Source: Hymenobacter elongatus (GTDB lineage: Bacteria > Bacteroidota > Bacteroidia > Cytophagales > Hymenobacteraceae). From it: a stretch of 50,717 bases of DNA. Positions 1 to 7,876 of this stretch are shown one piece after another. The notes beneath the pieces are model-generated. The model was not told where the DNA came from, searched no databases, and worked only from the letters and a program-made list of their open reading frames with translations. The DNA is taken from positions 1 to 50,717 of the forward strand of contig NZ_SRLD01000039.1 in NCBI RefSeq assembly GCF_004745955.1. The letters are read 5' to 3'. Each line of letters opens with the position of its first letter. The stretch's first letter is position 1. The position numbers and the translations under genes were made by a program.

Positions 1-50
1 TGGCGCAGGATGCCGATGATTTGCGCTTCACTAAAGCGGCTCTTTTTCAT
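1..50 (-). CDS. IS3-family transposase OrfA, N-terminal fragment
   Basis: The minus strand opens with ATG at 48-50 and reads MKKSRFSEAQIIGILR before leaving the window. This is the standard N-terminus of the helix-turn-helix OrfA protein of IS3-family elements, which binds the IS ends. Only 16 codons are present. A GAAAGGG/CCCTTTC hairpin lies just upstream (about 60-90) and is probably part of the IS end. I could not define the terminal inverted repeat. Positions 51-280 hold no gene. Confidence 0.75.
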   Translation of the reverse strand, partial: MKKSRFSEAQIIGILR

Positions 51-280
51 GGGGCAGTAGGGAAAGGGTGAGAAAATATACCCCTTTCCTCTACTTTTCA
101 CTGGCCTACTTCGAGGGGAAGCCTACACTTGCCCTACTATACGCTTGTTGAAGCACCTCTATAGCACTAACGAATAGCAGTACCCTGGCACACAGAATTC
201 GTCAGGCTCTACTTTAGGCGTAGAATCCTCGGAATGAGATACAGGGGAAATGATACTCCTATCCAGTTTCAAATCTACCC

Positions 281-1339
281 TCAGCTCTGGACGCCGAAGG
301 TATACACCGTGGTAGAATGCAGCACTGCGCCGGAGCGGAGAATGGTAGTGGGAAATTCGGGCTGGTTGGGTGAATCGGGGAAGTGCTGGGTTTCGAGGCA
401 GAAGCCAGCGTGTTGGCCATATACCACGCCGCCCTTGCCCCGCAGACTACCATCCAGAAAATTACCCGTGTAGAATTGAACACCGGGCTGGTCGGTGCTG
501 ACGTGCAGCGTCCGGCCCGAAGCAGGGTCGTACACGCGGGCTGCTGCTGGCAGGCCACTGCCGCCCGCGCCGTTCAGCACCCAGTTGTGGTCGTAGCCGC
601 CCGGCACCTGCCCTATTCGCCCCCCGATGACGTGTGGCGCGGTAAAGTCGAACGGGGTGCCGGCCACGGGGCGCAGCTCGCCGGTCGGAATCAGCGTGGC
701 GTCGACGACGGTGTAGCGGTCGGCAAACAGCTGTATTTCGTGGGCTAATACGTCGGGGCGCTGGCCCAGGCTCAGGTTGAAATACGCGTGGTTTGTCAGG
801 TTGACGGGAGTGGCCTTATCGGTGGTAGCGGTGTAGTCGAGGCGCAGCTCGTTTTTTTCGGTGAGCGTGTACACCACCGTCACGGCCAGATGGCCGGGGT
901 AGCCTTCTTCGCCGTCGTGGCTTTGGTGCGTCAGCGTCAGCGTCTGGCCGGCGGCGCTGGTTCCGGCAGTGGCCTGCCACACTGCTTTGTCGAAGCCCCG
1001 CAGGCCGCCGTGCAGGTGATGCGCGCCGTTGTTGCGGGCCAGCGTGTAGTGGTGGCCGTCCACTACGAAGTGGCCGTTGCGGATGCGGTTGCCATACCGG
1101 CCAATCAGCGCCCCGAAATAAGGCCCCGCGCGCAGGTATTCGGCACTCTGGTAGCCGCGCATCGCATCGAAGCCCAGCACGATGTCGCCCAGAATGCCGC
1201 TGCGGTCGGGCACCAGCAGGCTAATGATTGTACCGCCGTAGTTGGTGATGGCTACGCGCAGGCCGTGGGCGTTGGAAAGCGTAAAAAGCTGCACAGCAGT
1301 GCCATCCTGGGTTGTACCAAAAGGAGCAATAGTAGGCAT
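281..1339 (-). CDS. galM: Aldose 1-epimerase (galactose mutarotase)
   Basis: A 352-residue protein of normal length for GalM. It interconverts alpha and beta anomers of galactose, glucose and related aldoses in the cytoplasm. Family motifs run in order: NAHGLRVAITNYGGTI near residue 25, the LIGRYGNRIRNG arginine motif near residue 80, HLHGG near 107 (first catalytic His), LTNHAYFNL near 180 (second catalytic His) and an NFLDGS segment near residue 293. No signal peptide is visible. The start MPTIAPFG is the first ATG of the frame. It stands alone: the nearest intact gene in the same orientation is far away and no sugar kinase or transporter is next to it. Confidence 0.93.
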   Translation of the reverse strand: MPTIAPFGTTQDGTAVQLFTLSNAHGLRVAITNYGGTIISLLVPDRSGILGDIVLGFDAMRGYQSAEYLRAGPYFGALIGRYGNRIRNGHFVVDGHHYTLARNNGAHHLHGGLRGFDKAVWQATAGTSAAGQTLTLTHQSHDGEEGYPGHLAVTVVYTLTEKNELRLDYTATTDKATPVNLTNHAYFNLSLGQRPDVLAHEIQLFADRYTVVDATLIPTGELRPVAGTPFDFTAPHVIGGRIGQVPGGYDHNWVLNGAGGSGLPAAARVYDPASGRTLHVSTDQPGVQFYTGNFLDGSLRGKGGVVYGQHAGFCLETQHFPDSPNQPEFPTTILRSGAVLHSTTVYTFGVQS

Positions 1340-1607
1340 AGTGGTCAGAGGTTAGTGGATATCAGGAAGGAAGCACAGCCACCCGAACTGGTATCGGCTA
1401 GCTGTACCGGACCTGTTTAAACTACTCCCGGGCCACCAGAGTTGCCGGCCACGCCTGAGCACACTCACGTCGCACAAAAGTCGGGATACCCATTGCCGGG
1501 CCAGAGGTGAAAACGCGGGAATACCCTTGCTTTGTCGGGTGGCTGGCGGTAGAAACAGGACAGCCACCCGCTAGGCGACAATGTAGCCCGGGCCTGAAAG
1601 TTACGCT

Positions 1608-1831
1608 ACAGAACCTACTTTCGAGCCGGCTCCCAACCCAATGCAGCCGCAAAAATGGTCTTCAACGTGTATTTTCAGCTTCCCTGGCTGTCAGGTAGCG
1701 CGCCCACCGCACCCGGCCGGGTTGGCACCGGGCACATCGCCATTGCAGCCGGTAGCCTGCCCGGCGGGATCTATCTGGTGTGCTACGCCGACGCCTGCAC
1801 GCAGCTGGCTACCAGACTCGTGAAGCAGTGA
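1608..1831 (+). pseudogene. Remnant of a type IX secretion cargo protein (C-terminal sorting domain only)
   Basis: From 1655 to the TGA at 1829-1831 the plus strand reads as a 58-codon tail ending AAGSLPGGIYLVCYADACTQ and then LATRLVKQ. This matches the Por-type C-terminal sorting domain, with its usual LPxGiYlv strand and terminal basic residues. The expected preceding piece, FEPAPNPMQP, resembling the YPNP entry of the domain, lies in another frame just upstream (1620-1650), so at least one frameshift separates the two. No upstream catalytic or adhesive domain remains. In a type IX secretion organism such a domain would direct export across the outer membrane and surface attachment. Here it looks like the scar of a deleted surface protein gene. 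Confidence 0.6.
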
Positions 1832-1870
1832 AGGAATAGAAGTTATTCAAGAAGTCGCTGAAACCAGGTA

Positions 1871-2129
1871 GAACCTCATGCTGAGCTTGTCGAAGCATCT
1901 CGCGTGCAGTAAGTAATTAGACTTGTTCCTGAATTAGGAACCGATGCTAACATTCGGCTGTCATGCTGAGCTTGTCGAAGCATCTCTACCGCAATGCTAA
2001 GTACCACTGCGGTAGAGATGCTTCGACAAGCTCGGCATGACAGCCTTTTTGTGTTTCGCTTTATTCAGGAACAAGTCTATTAGATTACCGTTGCACGCGA
2101 GATGCTTCGACAAGCTCAGCATGAGGTTC
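1871..2129. repeat. Nested dispersed palindromes (three inverted-repeat layers)
   Basis: The outer arms are 1871-1908 and about 2092-2129 (GAACCTCATGCTGAGCTTGT...). The middle arms are AGACTTGTTCCTGAAT at 1919-1934 and its complement at 2063-2078. The innermost palindrome, 1960-2041, is a complete copy of the same family with arms beginning GTCATGCTGAGCTTGTCGAA. One palindromic element has apparently inserted inside another. A short motif, ACTTCCTAAACAACTT, follows on the right at about 2134 and matches the ends of related elements elsewhere in the window. Confidence 0.85.
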
Positions 2130-2175
2130 GACAGACTTCCTAAACAACTTCGCAGAGTAGAGTTGCCTGAACCAA

Positions 2176-2212
2176 AAGAAAGGCCCGTCGAATAGCTTCG
2201 ACGGGCCTTTCT
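2176..2212 (-). terminator. Strong intrinsic terminator hairpin
   Basis: A 13-bp perfect stem, AAGGCCCGTCGAA (2180-2192) with its complement at 2197-2209, has a four-base loop and is flanked by A-rich sequence on the left and T-rich on the right. It could act in both directions. It lies about 130 bp downstream of the minus-strand gene at 2346-2561. Confidence 0.75.
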
Positions 2213-2345
2213 TCTGTTGAAAAATTATAGTGACGCGAGCCTGCGCATCAATTGGTACGGCTGGTTAGTGAACCTATTCAATTCGCAAATCTGCTGATTC
2301 AATCAACGACGTGGCTGCACGGCTCGACTCCGGGCTGTTGCAGGC

Positions 2346-2561
2346 CTAATCCTCCATTGCCGAGCCTTCGGCCTGCGTAGCCAGCCGCCGCAGAATATCC
2401 CCCACGTCGTAGGGGTTGCCTTCCCGCACCGAGCGAATAGCGGCCAGCTTCCAGTTCAGAAAATCCTCGGGCTTGCGCCGCCGGTTCCCAACCCGTTCCG
2501 GATGCGCGACCAGCCATTGCTCAACAAGCATACGGGCGCGTTTTTCAGCCTGATTTTCCAT
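2346..2561 (-). CDS. Small charged hypothetical protein
   Basis: A 71-residue protein beginning MENQAEKRARMLVEQWLVAH. It is predicted to be mostly helical, soluble and charged, with alternating basic and acidic residues and an acidic end (AMED). No signal peptide or membrane segment is present. I do not recognise the family. The start is the first ATG. The gene is followed by a strong terminator at 2176-2212, which supports it as a separate transcription unit. An overlapping frame (2299-2517) is less protein-like. Function unknown. Confidence 0.6.
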   Translation of the reverse strand: MENQAEKRARMLVEQWLVAHPERVGNRRRKPEDFLNWKLAAIRSVREGNPYDVGDILRRLATQAEGSAMED

Positions 2562-2665
2562 GGTTTCAAGGAATAAAGTGGATAGTTAATATATCCTTTT
2601 TACCGCGCAAAAACAATTGCTAATCAGTCTATTATAGCGACTTCGTGCACGGTGCAACCCGGCTG

Positions 2666-2751
2666 CTGTAGCGACGCATATTCGCGTCTCGTCGCCCGCG
2701 CCGCCTGCCCGGTTTCGTTCACCGACGAGACACGAATACGCGTCGCTACAG
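2666..2751. repeat. Palindromic repeat, CTGTAGCGACG-type arms
   Basis: Left arm CTGTAGCGACGC (2666 on) plus TTCGCGTCTCGTCG, with the complementary right arm ending CGTCGCTACAG at 2751. The arms carry a few mismatches and a loop of roughly 25 bp. It sits just downstream of argF' and belongs to a family with the copies at 3799 and 5144. Confidence 0.8.
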
Positions 2752-2812
2752 CGGGTAGTTACGGTTTGCGAAACCGCTATAACAACCACACACTACCTAC
2801 CCAGCATCTACG

Positions 2813-3757
2813 CTACTTCAGCAGCTCGTGCAGCACGGTTTGCATGGAAAAGGTGCGGTTGCCGGCTTCCTGAATGATGAGCGAGCCGGGCGCGTCGAGC
2901 ACGGCGTCGGACACTTCCACGTTGCGGCGCACGGGCAGACAGTGCAGGAATTTGGCGCTGTCGGTCAGGGCCATGTGGGCGGGGGTGAGCATCCAGGCGG
3001 GGTCGTTGCCGAGCACCTGGCCGTAGTCCGTGTAGCTGCTCCAGTTTTTGGCTTGCACGTAGTCGGCGCCTTCCAGGGCTTTTTTCTGGTCGTATTCGAT
3101 GCGGGCACCTTTGGTGAATCTGGGGTCCAGCTCGTAGCCCTCGGGGTGGGTGATGACGAAGTCGACCCAGTCGATTTCCGAGAACCAGTCGCAGAACGAG
3201 TTGGGTACGCACTGGGGCAGGGCGCGCACGTGCGGGGCCCAGGTGAGCACCACTTTCACGCGCTCCTTCTGCTTGGTTTCGGCTACCGTGATGAGGTCGG
3301 CGAAGCTTTGCAGCGGGTGCAGCGTGGCGCTTTCCAAGCTGATAACGGGCACGGTGGCGTACTGCAGAATCTTGTTGAAGACGACTTCGCCATAGTCCTC
3401 AGCCTTGTTCGTGAGGGTGGGAAACGTGCGTACGCCCAGCACGTCGCAGTACTCGCTCATCACCGCAATGGCGTCTTTGATGTGCTCCTGGGTGCCGCCG
3501 TTCATCACCGCGCCGTCGGCCATTTCCAGGGTCCAGGAGTCGGCCCCGGCATTCAGTACCCAGGCTTGCGCGCCCAGATTGTAGGCCGCCTTCACCGAGC
3601 TGAGGCGGGTGCGCAGGCTGGGGTTGAAGAAGATGAGGCCGATGGTTTTGTTGCGCCCGATGTGCTGGTAGCCGTAGGGGTTGGCCTTGATTTCGAGGGC
3701 TTGCTGCAACAGGGCTTTATAGTCGCCCGCATCGGCGAAGGAGGTGAAGTTTTTCAT
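2813..3757 (-). CDS. argF': N-acylornithine carbamoyltransferase (ArgF' type)
   Basis: A 314-residue transcarbamylase. The carbamoyl-phosphate loop is FFNPSLRTRLSS near residue 43, as in acetyl- and succinylornithine carbamoyltransferases rather than the STRT loop of classic OTC/ATC. HPLQSFADL near 147 and HCLPVRRNVEVSDAV near 275 are the other family motifs. It should carbamoylate N-acylornithine to N-acylcitrulline in the acylated arginine route of Bacteroidota and xanthomonads. At the position that sets acyl specificity (Glu92 in Xanthomonas, Pro90 in Bacteroides fragilis, from memory) the residue appears to be Gln90, so acetyl versus succinyl is unresolved. Its arg partners lie 15-23 kb away at 18.6-26.7 kb. 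An accessory island separates it from carB. Confidence 0.93.
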   Translation of the reverse strand: MKNFTSFADAGDYKALLQQALEIKANPYGYQHIGRNKTIGLIFFNPSLRTRLSSVKAAYNLGAQAWVLNAGADSWTLEMADGAVMNGGTQEHIKDAIAVMSEYCDVLGVRTFPTLTNKAEDYGEVVFNKILQYATVPVISLESATLHPLQSFADLITVAETKQKERVKVVLTWAPHVRALPQCVPNSFCDWFSEIDWVDFVITHPEGYELDPRFTKGARIEYDQKKALEGADYVQAKNWSSYTDYGQVLGNDPAWMLTPAHMALTDSAKFLHCLPVRRNVEVSDAVLDAPGSLIIQEAGNRTFSMQTVLHELLK

Positions 3758-3798
3758 GGTGTAGCGGCTGTTTGAGTTAATTTTTTAGGTATCAGGAA

Positions 3799-3889
3799 TG
3801 ATGTAGAGACGCATAGTTGCGTCTCATCGTTGAACAAAACCTGGCCTTGAGGCGCAGGCGACGAGACGCAACTATGCATCTCTACATCA
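3799..3889. repeat. Palindromic repeat with TGATGTAGAGACGC arms
   Basis: Left arm TGATGTAGAGACGCATAGTT, complementary right arm ending GCATCTCTACATCA at 3889, and an internal loop of about 35 bp. It lies in the upstream region of argF'. A promoter for argF' may lie inside or beyond it. I see no convincing TTG/TANNTTTG pair between the repeat and the start codon. Confidence 0.8.
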
Positions 3890-4048
3890 CAATGGCAGCT
3901 TTTTGCTAACTCAAACAGCTTCTTAGAGATTATTGCGCAAGAACGGCATGATAGGGAAAAGGCAGCCAAACTTCCTAGTTTATACAAAGCGCACAAAAGG
4001 GCAACAACATATATTTGAACAAGCTCTCTTACAGCTAATGCCGCTGCT

Positions 4049-4651
4049 ATGACTCTCGCCAACATCGATAACATGATGGTGTTGCACGGCCCAGTTCCGG
4101 CCCGGCTCACCGACGACGAGTTCTTCGACATCTGCCAGCACAACCCGCTTCTGGGCCTGGAGCGCAACGCCGACCACTAAATTATTGCCATGCCTCCCGC
4201 CGGTTCCGAATCCAGCCGCAAGTTCAGTGAAGTCACTTTTCAGCTGATGCTCTGGAACCGCCAGCATCAGCTTGGCTACGTATTCGAATCCTCGGCCGGC
4301 TTCGCGCTGCCCGACGGCTCCGTGCGCTCACCCGATGCCTCGTGGGAGCCCAAAGCTACTTATGAGGCCTTACCTGAACAACAGCGTCTGCGCTTCCCGC
4401 CGGTGTGCCCCACGTTCGTGGTCGAAGTCCGCTCGCCTTCGGATGGGCTGGCCCAGCTGCGCCGCAAGATGGACACCTATTTGGCCAACGGCGTAGCAGT
4501 CGGCTTCCTGCTCGACCCCACCAATGAAACCGCCACCATCTACCGCCCCGGCCAGGAATCGGATGAAATCAGCCGCTTCGACGCGACGCTGAGCGCCGAG
4601 CCGGCGCTGCCCGGTTTTGGGCTGGATTTGCGGCCGTTGCGGCGGGAATAA
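4049..4651 (+). pseudogene. Uma2-family PD-(D/E)XK nuclease-like gene split by an in-frame stop
   Basis: ATG at 4049 gives MTLANIDNMM...RLTDDEFFDICQHNP...ERNADH, then TAA at 4178-4180, then the same frame continues IIAMPPAGSES to 4651. Uma2 (DUF820) proteins read straight through here (typically Arg-x-Ala-(Glu)-Gly-Glu-Ile-Ile-x-MPP). Position and context fit a single GAA to TAA change. The downstream part keeps the nuclease-fold signatures SPDASW and VVEVRSPSDGLAQLRRKMDTY and the YRPGQE and LPGFGLDL motifs. It could still be translated from ATG 4190 as 153 residues lacking the N-terminal 47. Uma2 proteins are abundant in bacteria with cyanobacterial-type or Bacteroidota genomes and have no firmly established role. 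Confidence 0.75.
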
Positions 4652-4732
4652 ATCTACACTGCGTCCTCCTGATACATTACCCCCAACCACCCGCATACCA
4701 TCCCCAACCTATCATCTCGGTAATGACAACCC

Positions 4733-5107
4733 ATGAAAAAAGCTATTCAAAACAGCCTGCGTAAGGCCTTGGTTCTAGATGCCGACATGAGCTACGCGCT
4801 GTATAAATATGAGCTGGAAGAACACATCGATTATTGGAAAGCCGGAATGCGCCGGGATGGGGACGAATTTTTATTTGTCGTGACCGAGAATAGAGGCAAC
4901 GTAGCGATGCTGCTGATGACTCCTAAAAACGAGCTATTTATAAACGAGCAGGCCCGCGAGCAGCTCCGGCTGCGTTGGCATACCAAAGGGGTGTACGAAA
5001 ATAATATGAAGCTATTCCTACCCCTTATGGCAGAGCAGCTCGCAGCAGGCGAGGTGGCGGTGACTGGTGTAAAGACCGTTCAGCCGCCATCTGATCCGTT
5101 AAGCTAA
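4733..5107 (+). CDS. Hypothetical protein, 124 residues
   Basis: The protein starts MKKAIQNSLRKALVLDADMS and is a mixed alpha/beta soluble protein without signal peptide or membrane segment. The central part, GDEFLFVVTENRGNVAMLLM, looks like a buried beta strand region. The C-terminal third is helical. The ATG is the first in the frame and follows an 81-bp gap after the Uma2 pseudogene. I do not recognise the family. It is the first gene of the accessory island that is not visibly damaged. Function unknown. Confidence 0.65.
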   Translation: MKKAIQNSLRKALVLDADMSYALYKYELEEHIDYWKAGMRRDGDEFLFVVTENRGNVAMLLMTPKNELFINEQAREQLRLRWHTKGVYENNMKLFLPLMAEQLAAGEVAVTGVKTVQPPSDPLS

Positions 5108-5143
5108 AGCCCCGGCTGGCGCGAGTTTCGGAGGCGGGGTATA

Positions 5144-5227
5144 GTAGCGCGAAGCTCCGCTTCGCGTATCGTTGAACGAGCCGACCGGCACCCGTGCACC
5201 GAAACGCGAAGCGGAGCTTCGCGCTAC
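5144..5227. repeat. Palindromic repeat, GTAGCGCGAAGC arms
   Basis: GTAGCGCGAAGCTCCGCTTC on the left pairs with GAAGCGGAGCTTCGCGCTAC on the right, a 20-bp perfect arm with a loop of about 44 bp. Each arm is also self-complementary (GAAGC/GCTTC). It appears to have landed in an older repeat, because CTGGCGCGAGTTTCGGA (5116 on) and TCCGAAATGGCGCTAG (5249 on) on its two sides look like split ends of the ~180-bp element family at 5262 and 6055. Confidence 0.8.
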
Positions 5228-5261
5228 AGGCAATCGGTTGTACACGGAGTCCGAAATGGCG

Positions 5262-5442
5262 CTAGCGCGGGTTTAGCGCAGCGTAACCCGTGCCGAATAG
5301 CGGGCGGGGCTGTGCCCCGGAATAGAACACAGTATCGAACGAAGCCAGCGGCGCGGCTCCGGTTTGCCGCTGGCACGGCAGTAGAGGCGCATCCCCCACC
5401 TCATGGCTGGTCACGAGGTACGCTGCGCTATACCCGCGCTAG
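5262..5442. repeat. 181-bp element with imperfect terminal inverted repeats, copy 1
   Basis: The left end CTAGCGCGGGTTTAGCGCAG and the reverse complement of the right end (5417-5442) match over about 26 bp with one or two differences. The interior contains GCGGCGCGGCTCCGGTTTGC and CATGGCTGGTCACGAG, shared with copy 2 at 6055-6239. No convincing ORF lies inside. The structure fits a miniature inverted-repeat element. Confidence 0.75.
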
Positions 5443-6054
5443 TTGGGGGCTTGCTACATCCTTGCCCGGCTGATGTGGCCATGCGGCGGCCGGGCGCGCC
5501 AAGTCAGCTTGGGAGAGGCCCAGCCAGGGATGCAGGACTGGCAACGATTCGGCGCGGGGCAGGATGCTACGCCTGGGGAGGGAATGGTACAGGATAGGAG
5601 TGGTACACTTATTTTTGTACCACCCCCACCCTGTACCACCCCTACTGGCTCGCTGGCACGGTCCTGCCGGCGCGAAGGAAGGGCGGGCTGGCCCTGGTCC
5701 ACCGTGGAACGGAATCGTTGAAAATCGGCGCACCCGACAGGCCGGGGCTACCCCCACCTACCCGCTTTTCGCAAACCACTGCGCGACGAGTATATCGTCG
5801 ACATAGCCAGGCTGCGGCGGTGAGCGCCACCTTAGCGCCACCTTGCCCGTTTCCAGCACCAGCCGCCAGCAGAAACCGGTTGAAGCCGCCGATGGGTTGA
5901 GCTTACGAAGCAGGGGGTTCTTCCGTATCCTCGCCGCACGTTTTTTGCTCATTGGACCGGGAAGCTGAGTGCGTTTCCACCTTCTTCTTCGCAGCCCTCG
6001 GTGTACCAGCACCGGGGGCTTCTTCGGTTTCAGGGGCAGACGTATGCTGCGATG
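5443..6054. other. Gene-free stretch between two copies of the 180-bp element
   Basis: Only short overlapping frames on both strands, none with recognisable protein features. A double hairpin lies at 5585-5637: GGTACAGG pairs with CCTGTACC, and inside it GTGGTACA pairs with TTGTACCAC. A minus-strand frame at 5758-6012, ending GYVDDILVAQWFAKSG, and an overlapping frame at 5903-6094, ending CGEDTEEPPAS, look mildly protein-like. They may be decayed remnants, but I cannot assign them. Confidence 0.5.
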
Positions 6055-6239
6055 ACTGGCGCGAGTTTAGCGCAGCGTAACTCGCGCCGAACATCCGGGC
6101 GAGGCTGCGCCTCGCATTAGAACGACACCGTTGAACGAAGCAGGCGGCGCTGCTCCGGTTTGCCGCTTTCGCGACAGTGGAGGCACAGCCTCCACATCAT
6201 GGCTGGTCACGAGTTACGCTTCGCTAAACTCGCGCCAGT
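6055..6239. repeat. 185-bp element with near-perfect terminal inverted repeats, copy 2
   Basis: ACTGGCGCGAGTTTAGCGCA at the left end and the reverse complement of the right end match at 29 of 30 positions by eye. The interior is homologous to copy 1 (5262-5442) through the CTCCGGTTTGCCGC and ATGGCTGGTCACGAG segments. Its right end supplies the last codons and the stop of the minus-strand fragment at 6214-6651. Confidence 0.8.
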
Positions 6240-6651
6240 CTGGGGCTTCCTTTGGTGTAGATAGTTCATAGGATTCTATAAAATCACCGTTATTTATTTC
6301 TATCAAACGCTTTTTAAGCAAAGTATTCGATGGCGGTAAACATGGGAATACCTTTTTTCTCAGAGAATGTAAAGCAGCAATTGTTTCAGCTTTTGAAGTG
6401 TCTATATCAAACAACCAATTTCCTGTTAAATTGAAAATTCTGTTTTCACGTCCATCAGCTGCAAAGAGTACAATCCCATTAACTGACCCCGTTGATTGTG
6501 TAATCGTAAAATATTCGGAAAGGGATAAACAGTCCGTAATTACACCGTAATATTCTTAAAAATCAAGATTAGGGTCGAACCGATAGCCAAGCTCTTTGGG
6601 AAGCTCAGAAACTCTTTGACCTATTTTCAATAACGGCTTCTTGTTGTAGAA
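6214..6651 (-). pseudogene. AT-rich gene fragment, 5' end lost at the IS, 3' end overwritten by a repeat
   Basis: The minus-strand frame is open from the IS edge (6651) and reads FYNKKPLLKIGQRVSELPKE through NLDF, a TAA at 6556-6558, then in the same frame EYYGVITDCLSLSEYF to a stop at 6214. No start codon remains at the 5' side. The last residues, DWREFSEA, are encoded by the terminal repeat of the 185-bp element, so the native C-terminus is gone too. The DNA is much more AT-rich than its neighbours, which suggests recent acquisition. I do not recognise the family. Confidence 0.6.
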
Positions 6652-6652
6652 T

Positions 6653-7875
6653 GGGTGTAATTCAAAACTACGCGGTTGCTTGTTTAAACAGGTCGGTGAG
6701 CAAGTGCAGTTGGGGGCTTTTCAGGGCCGAGCGTAAGCGCACGAGCCGGTCGAGCCCGCCATTAGACCAGCGCTGGCCGCTTCGTTTGAGCCGGACCTGT
6801 AGCAGGGTCCGGTGGGCGGCCTCGACGGGTCCGCTGCCGCAGAGCAGGCCGCGTTGGCGGAACAGGTCGTAGCGCAGGCGGGCCCGGTTGGTGCACAGGT
6901 AGGAGCCGAGTTGCGCCGCCAGCGGGGCCGTCAGCCCGGGCAAGGCCGCCACGGCCTGTTCCACGGCCGGGCTTTGTCCGGCCCAGAGCCGGGCGTATTG
7001 GGCCGGCAGCCAGGTGGGCGGCGCGTCGGCGGCCTGGGCGGCGGCGGCCAGCTTTTCGGCCACGTGATAGAAGTCGAGAATGTGCGTGGCGTGGGGATAA
7101 GCGGCTTTTAGCCAGTGGTGAATCCACTGCGCCCCGTCGGTGACAAAGACCTGGTCGGCCTGCGCGTCGGGCGGCAGTACGCGCTCAAAGCGTTGGGTAA
7201 AGGTGGCGTAGGCTCCCCGCTGGGCGACGTACTGGGACGGCCCGGTTTGCCCGGCCGGGGCGCTGGCCGGGGCGCTGTGCTGGAAGACGCGGCCGACTTT
7301 GACTTCCTGCCAGCCCGTGTCGGTGAAGAGCATCGAGCCATCGACCATGCCGTAGACCGGCCCCGGTCCGGCGCTCACCGACGGGCAGGGCGCATCGAGC
7401 GTGGCAGCAGGCAGGGCCCGGGCCGCCGCCTGGGTGCGGCGGTAGACCTGGGTCGTGCTCACGCGGATGCCCAGTAGGGATTCGACCAGCGGCGGCACGT
7501 GGGCAAAGACGTGGTCGGCCGCCAGCAGGACCAACTTGGCCTGCAGGTAGGGGCTGGTCCGCGAGCCCAGCACCGGGGCGCTGAACGGATTGGCTTTAGC
7601 GATGGCTACGCGCCCGAACCGGGTCTGGACGCTGTTTTTTTTTGCTTGTTGGCGGGCACCGGCCCCAGCGTCTGTTCGAGCACCGAACGCCCCAGCGCCG
7701 TCCACAACTGGTCAAACTTCTCCTCCAGTGTGTAAAAATCCGGCTCTTGGCCCAAGGCACGCAACTCCTCATACTGGGCGGCGGCTAGCGCCAGGTAGGC
7801 TTCTTTCGTCATGGGGCAAGTAGATTAGACCAGACCCTAAGTTACCAACCCAACGCGTAGTTTTGAATTACACCC
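6653..7875 (-). mobile_element. ISKra4-like insertion sequence, 1223 bp
   Basis: A perfect 22-bp terminal inverted repeat beginning GGGTGTAATTCAAAACTACG lies at 6653-6674 and 7854-7875. It encloses one transposase gene on the minus strand, whose TAG stop lies within the left repeat. I see no target-site duplication: the flanks are TTGTAGAAT on the left and CTCTAACGG on the right. That suggests recombination or an adjacent deletion rather than simple insertion. Confidence 0.85.
6668..7812 (-). CDS. ISKra4-like transposase made by -1 frameshifting
   Basis: Frame A starts at 7812 (MTKEAYLALAAAQYEELRAL) and stops at 7606. Frame B is open to 6668 and carries the rest. A run of nine A on the coding strand (complement of 7635-7643) lies in the overlap, and frame B is the -1 frame relative to A. 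A shift there fuses PVPANKQKK to NSVQTRFGRVAIAKANPF, giving about 381 residues. Family features: FDQLWTALGRSVL and LGIRVSTTQVYR at the N side, VYGMVDGSMLF and WQEVKVGRVF (first catalytic Asp), DGAQWIHHWL, ILDFYHVAEKL (second Asp), and GSGPVEAAHRTLLQVRLKRSG near the C-terminus with the catalytic Glu. This is the ISKra4 type of DDE transposase. Confidence 0.8.
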
Positions 7876-7876
7876 C

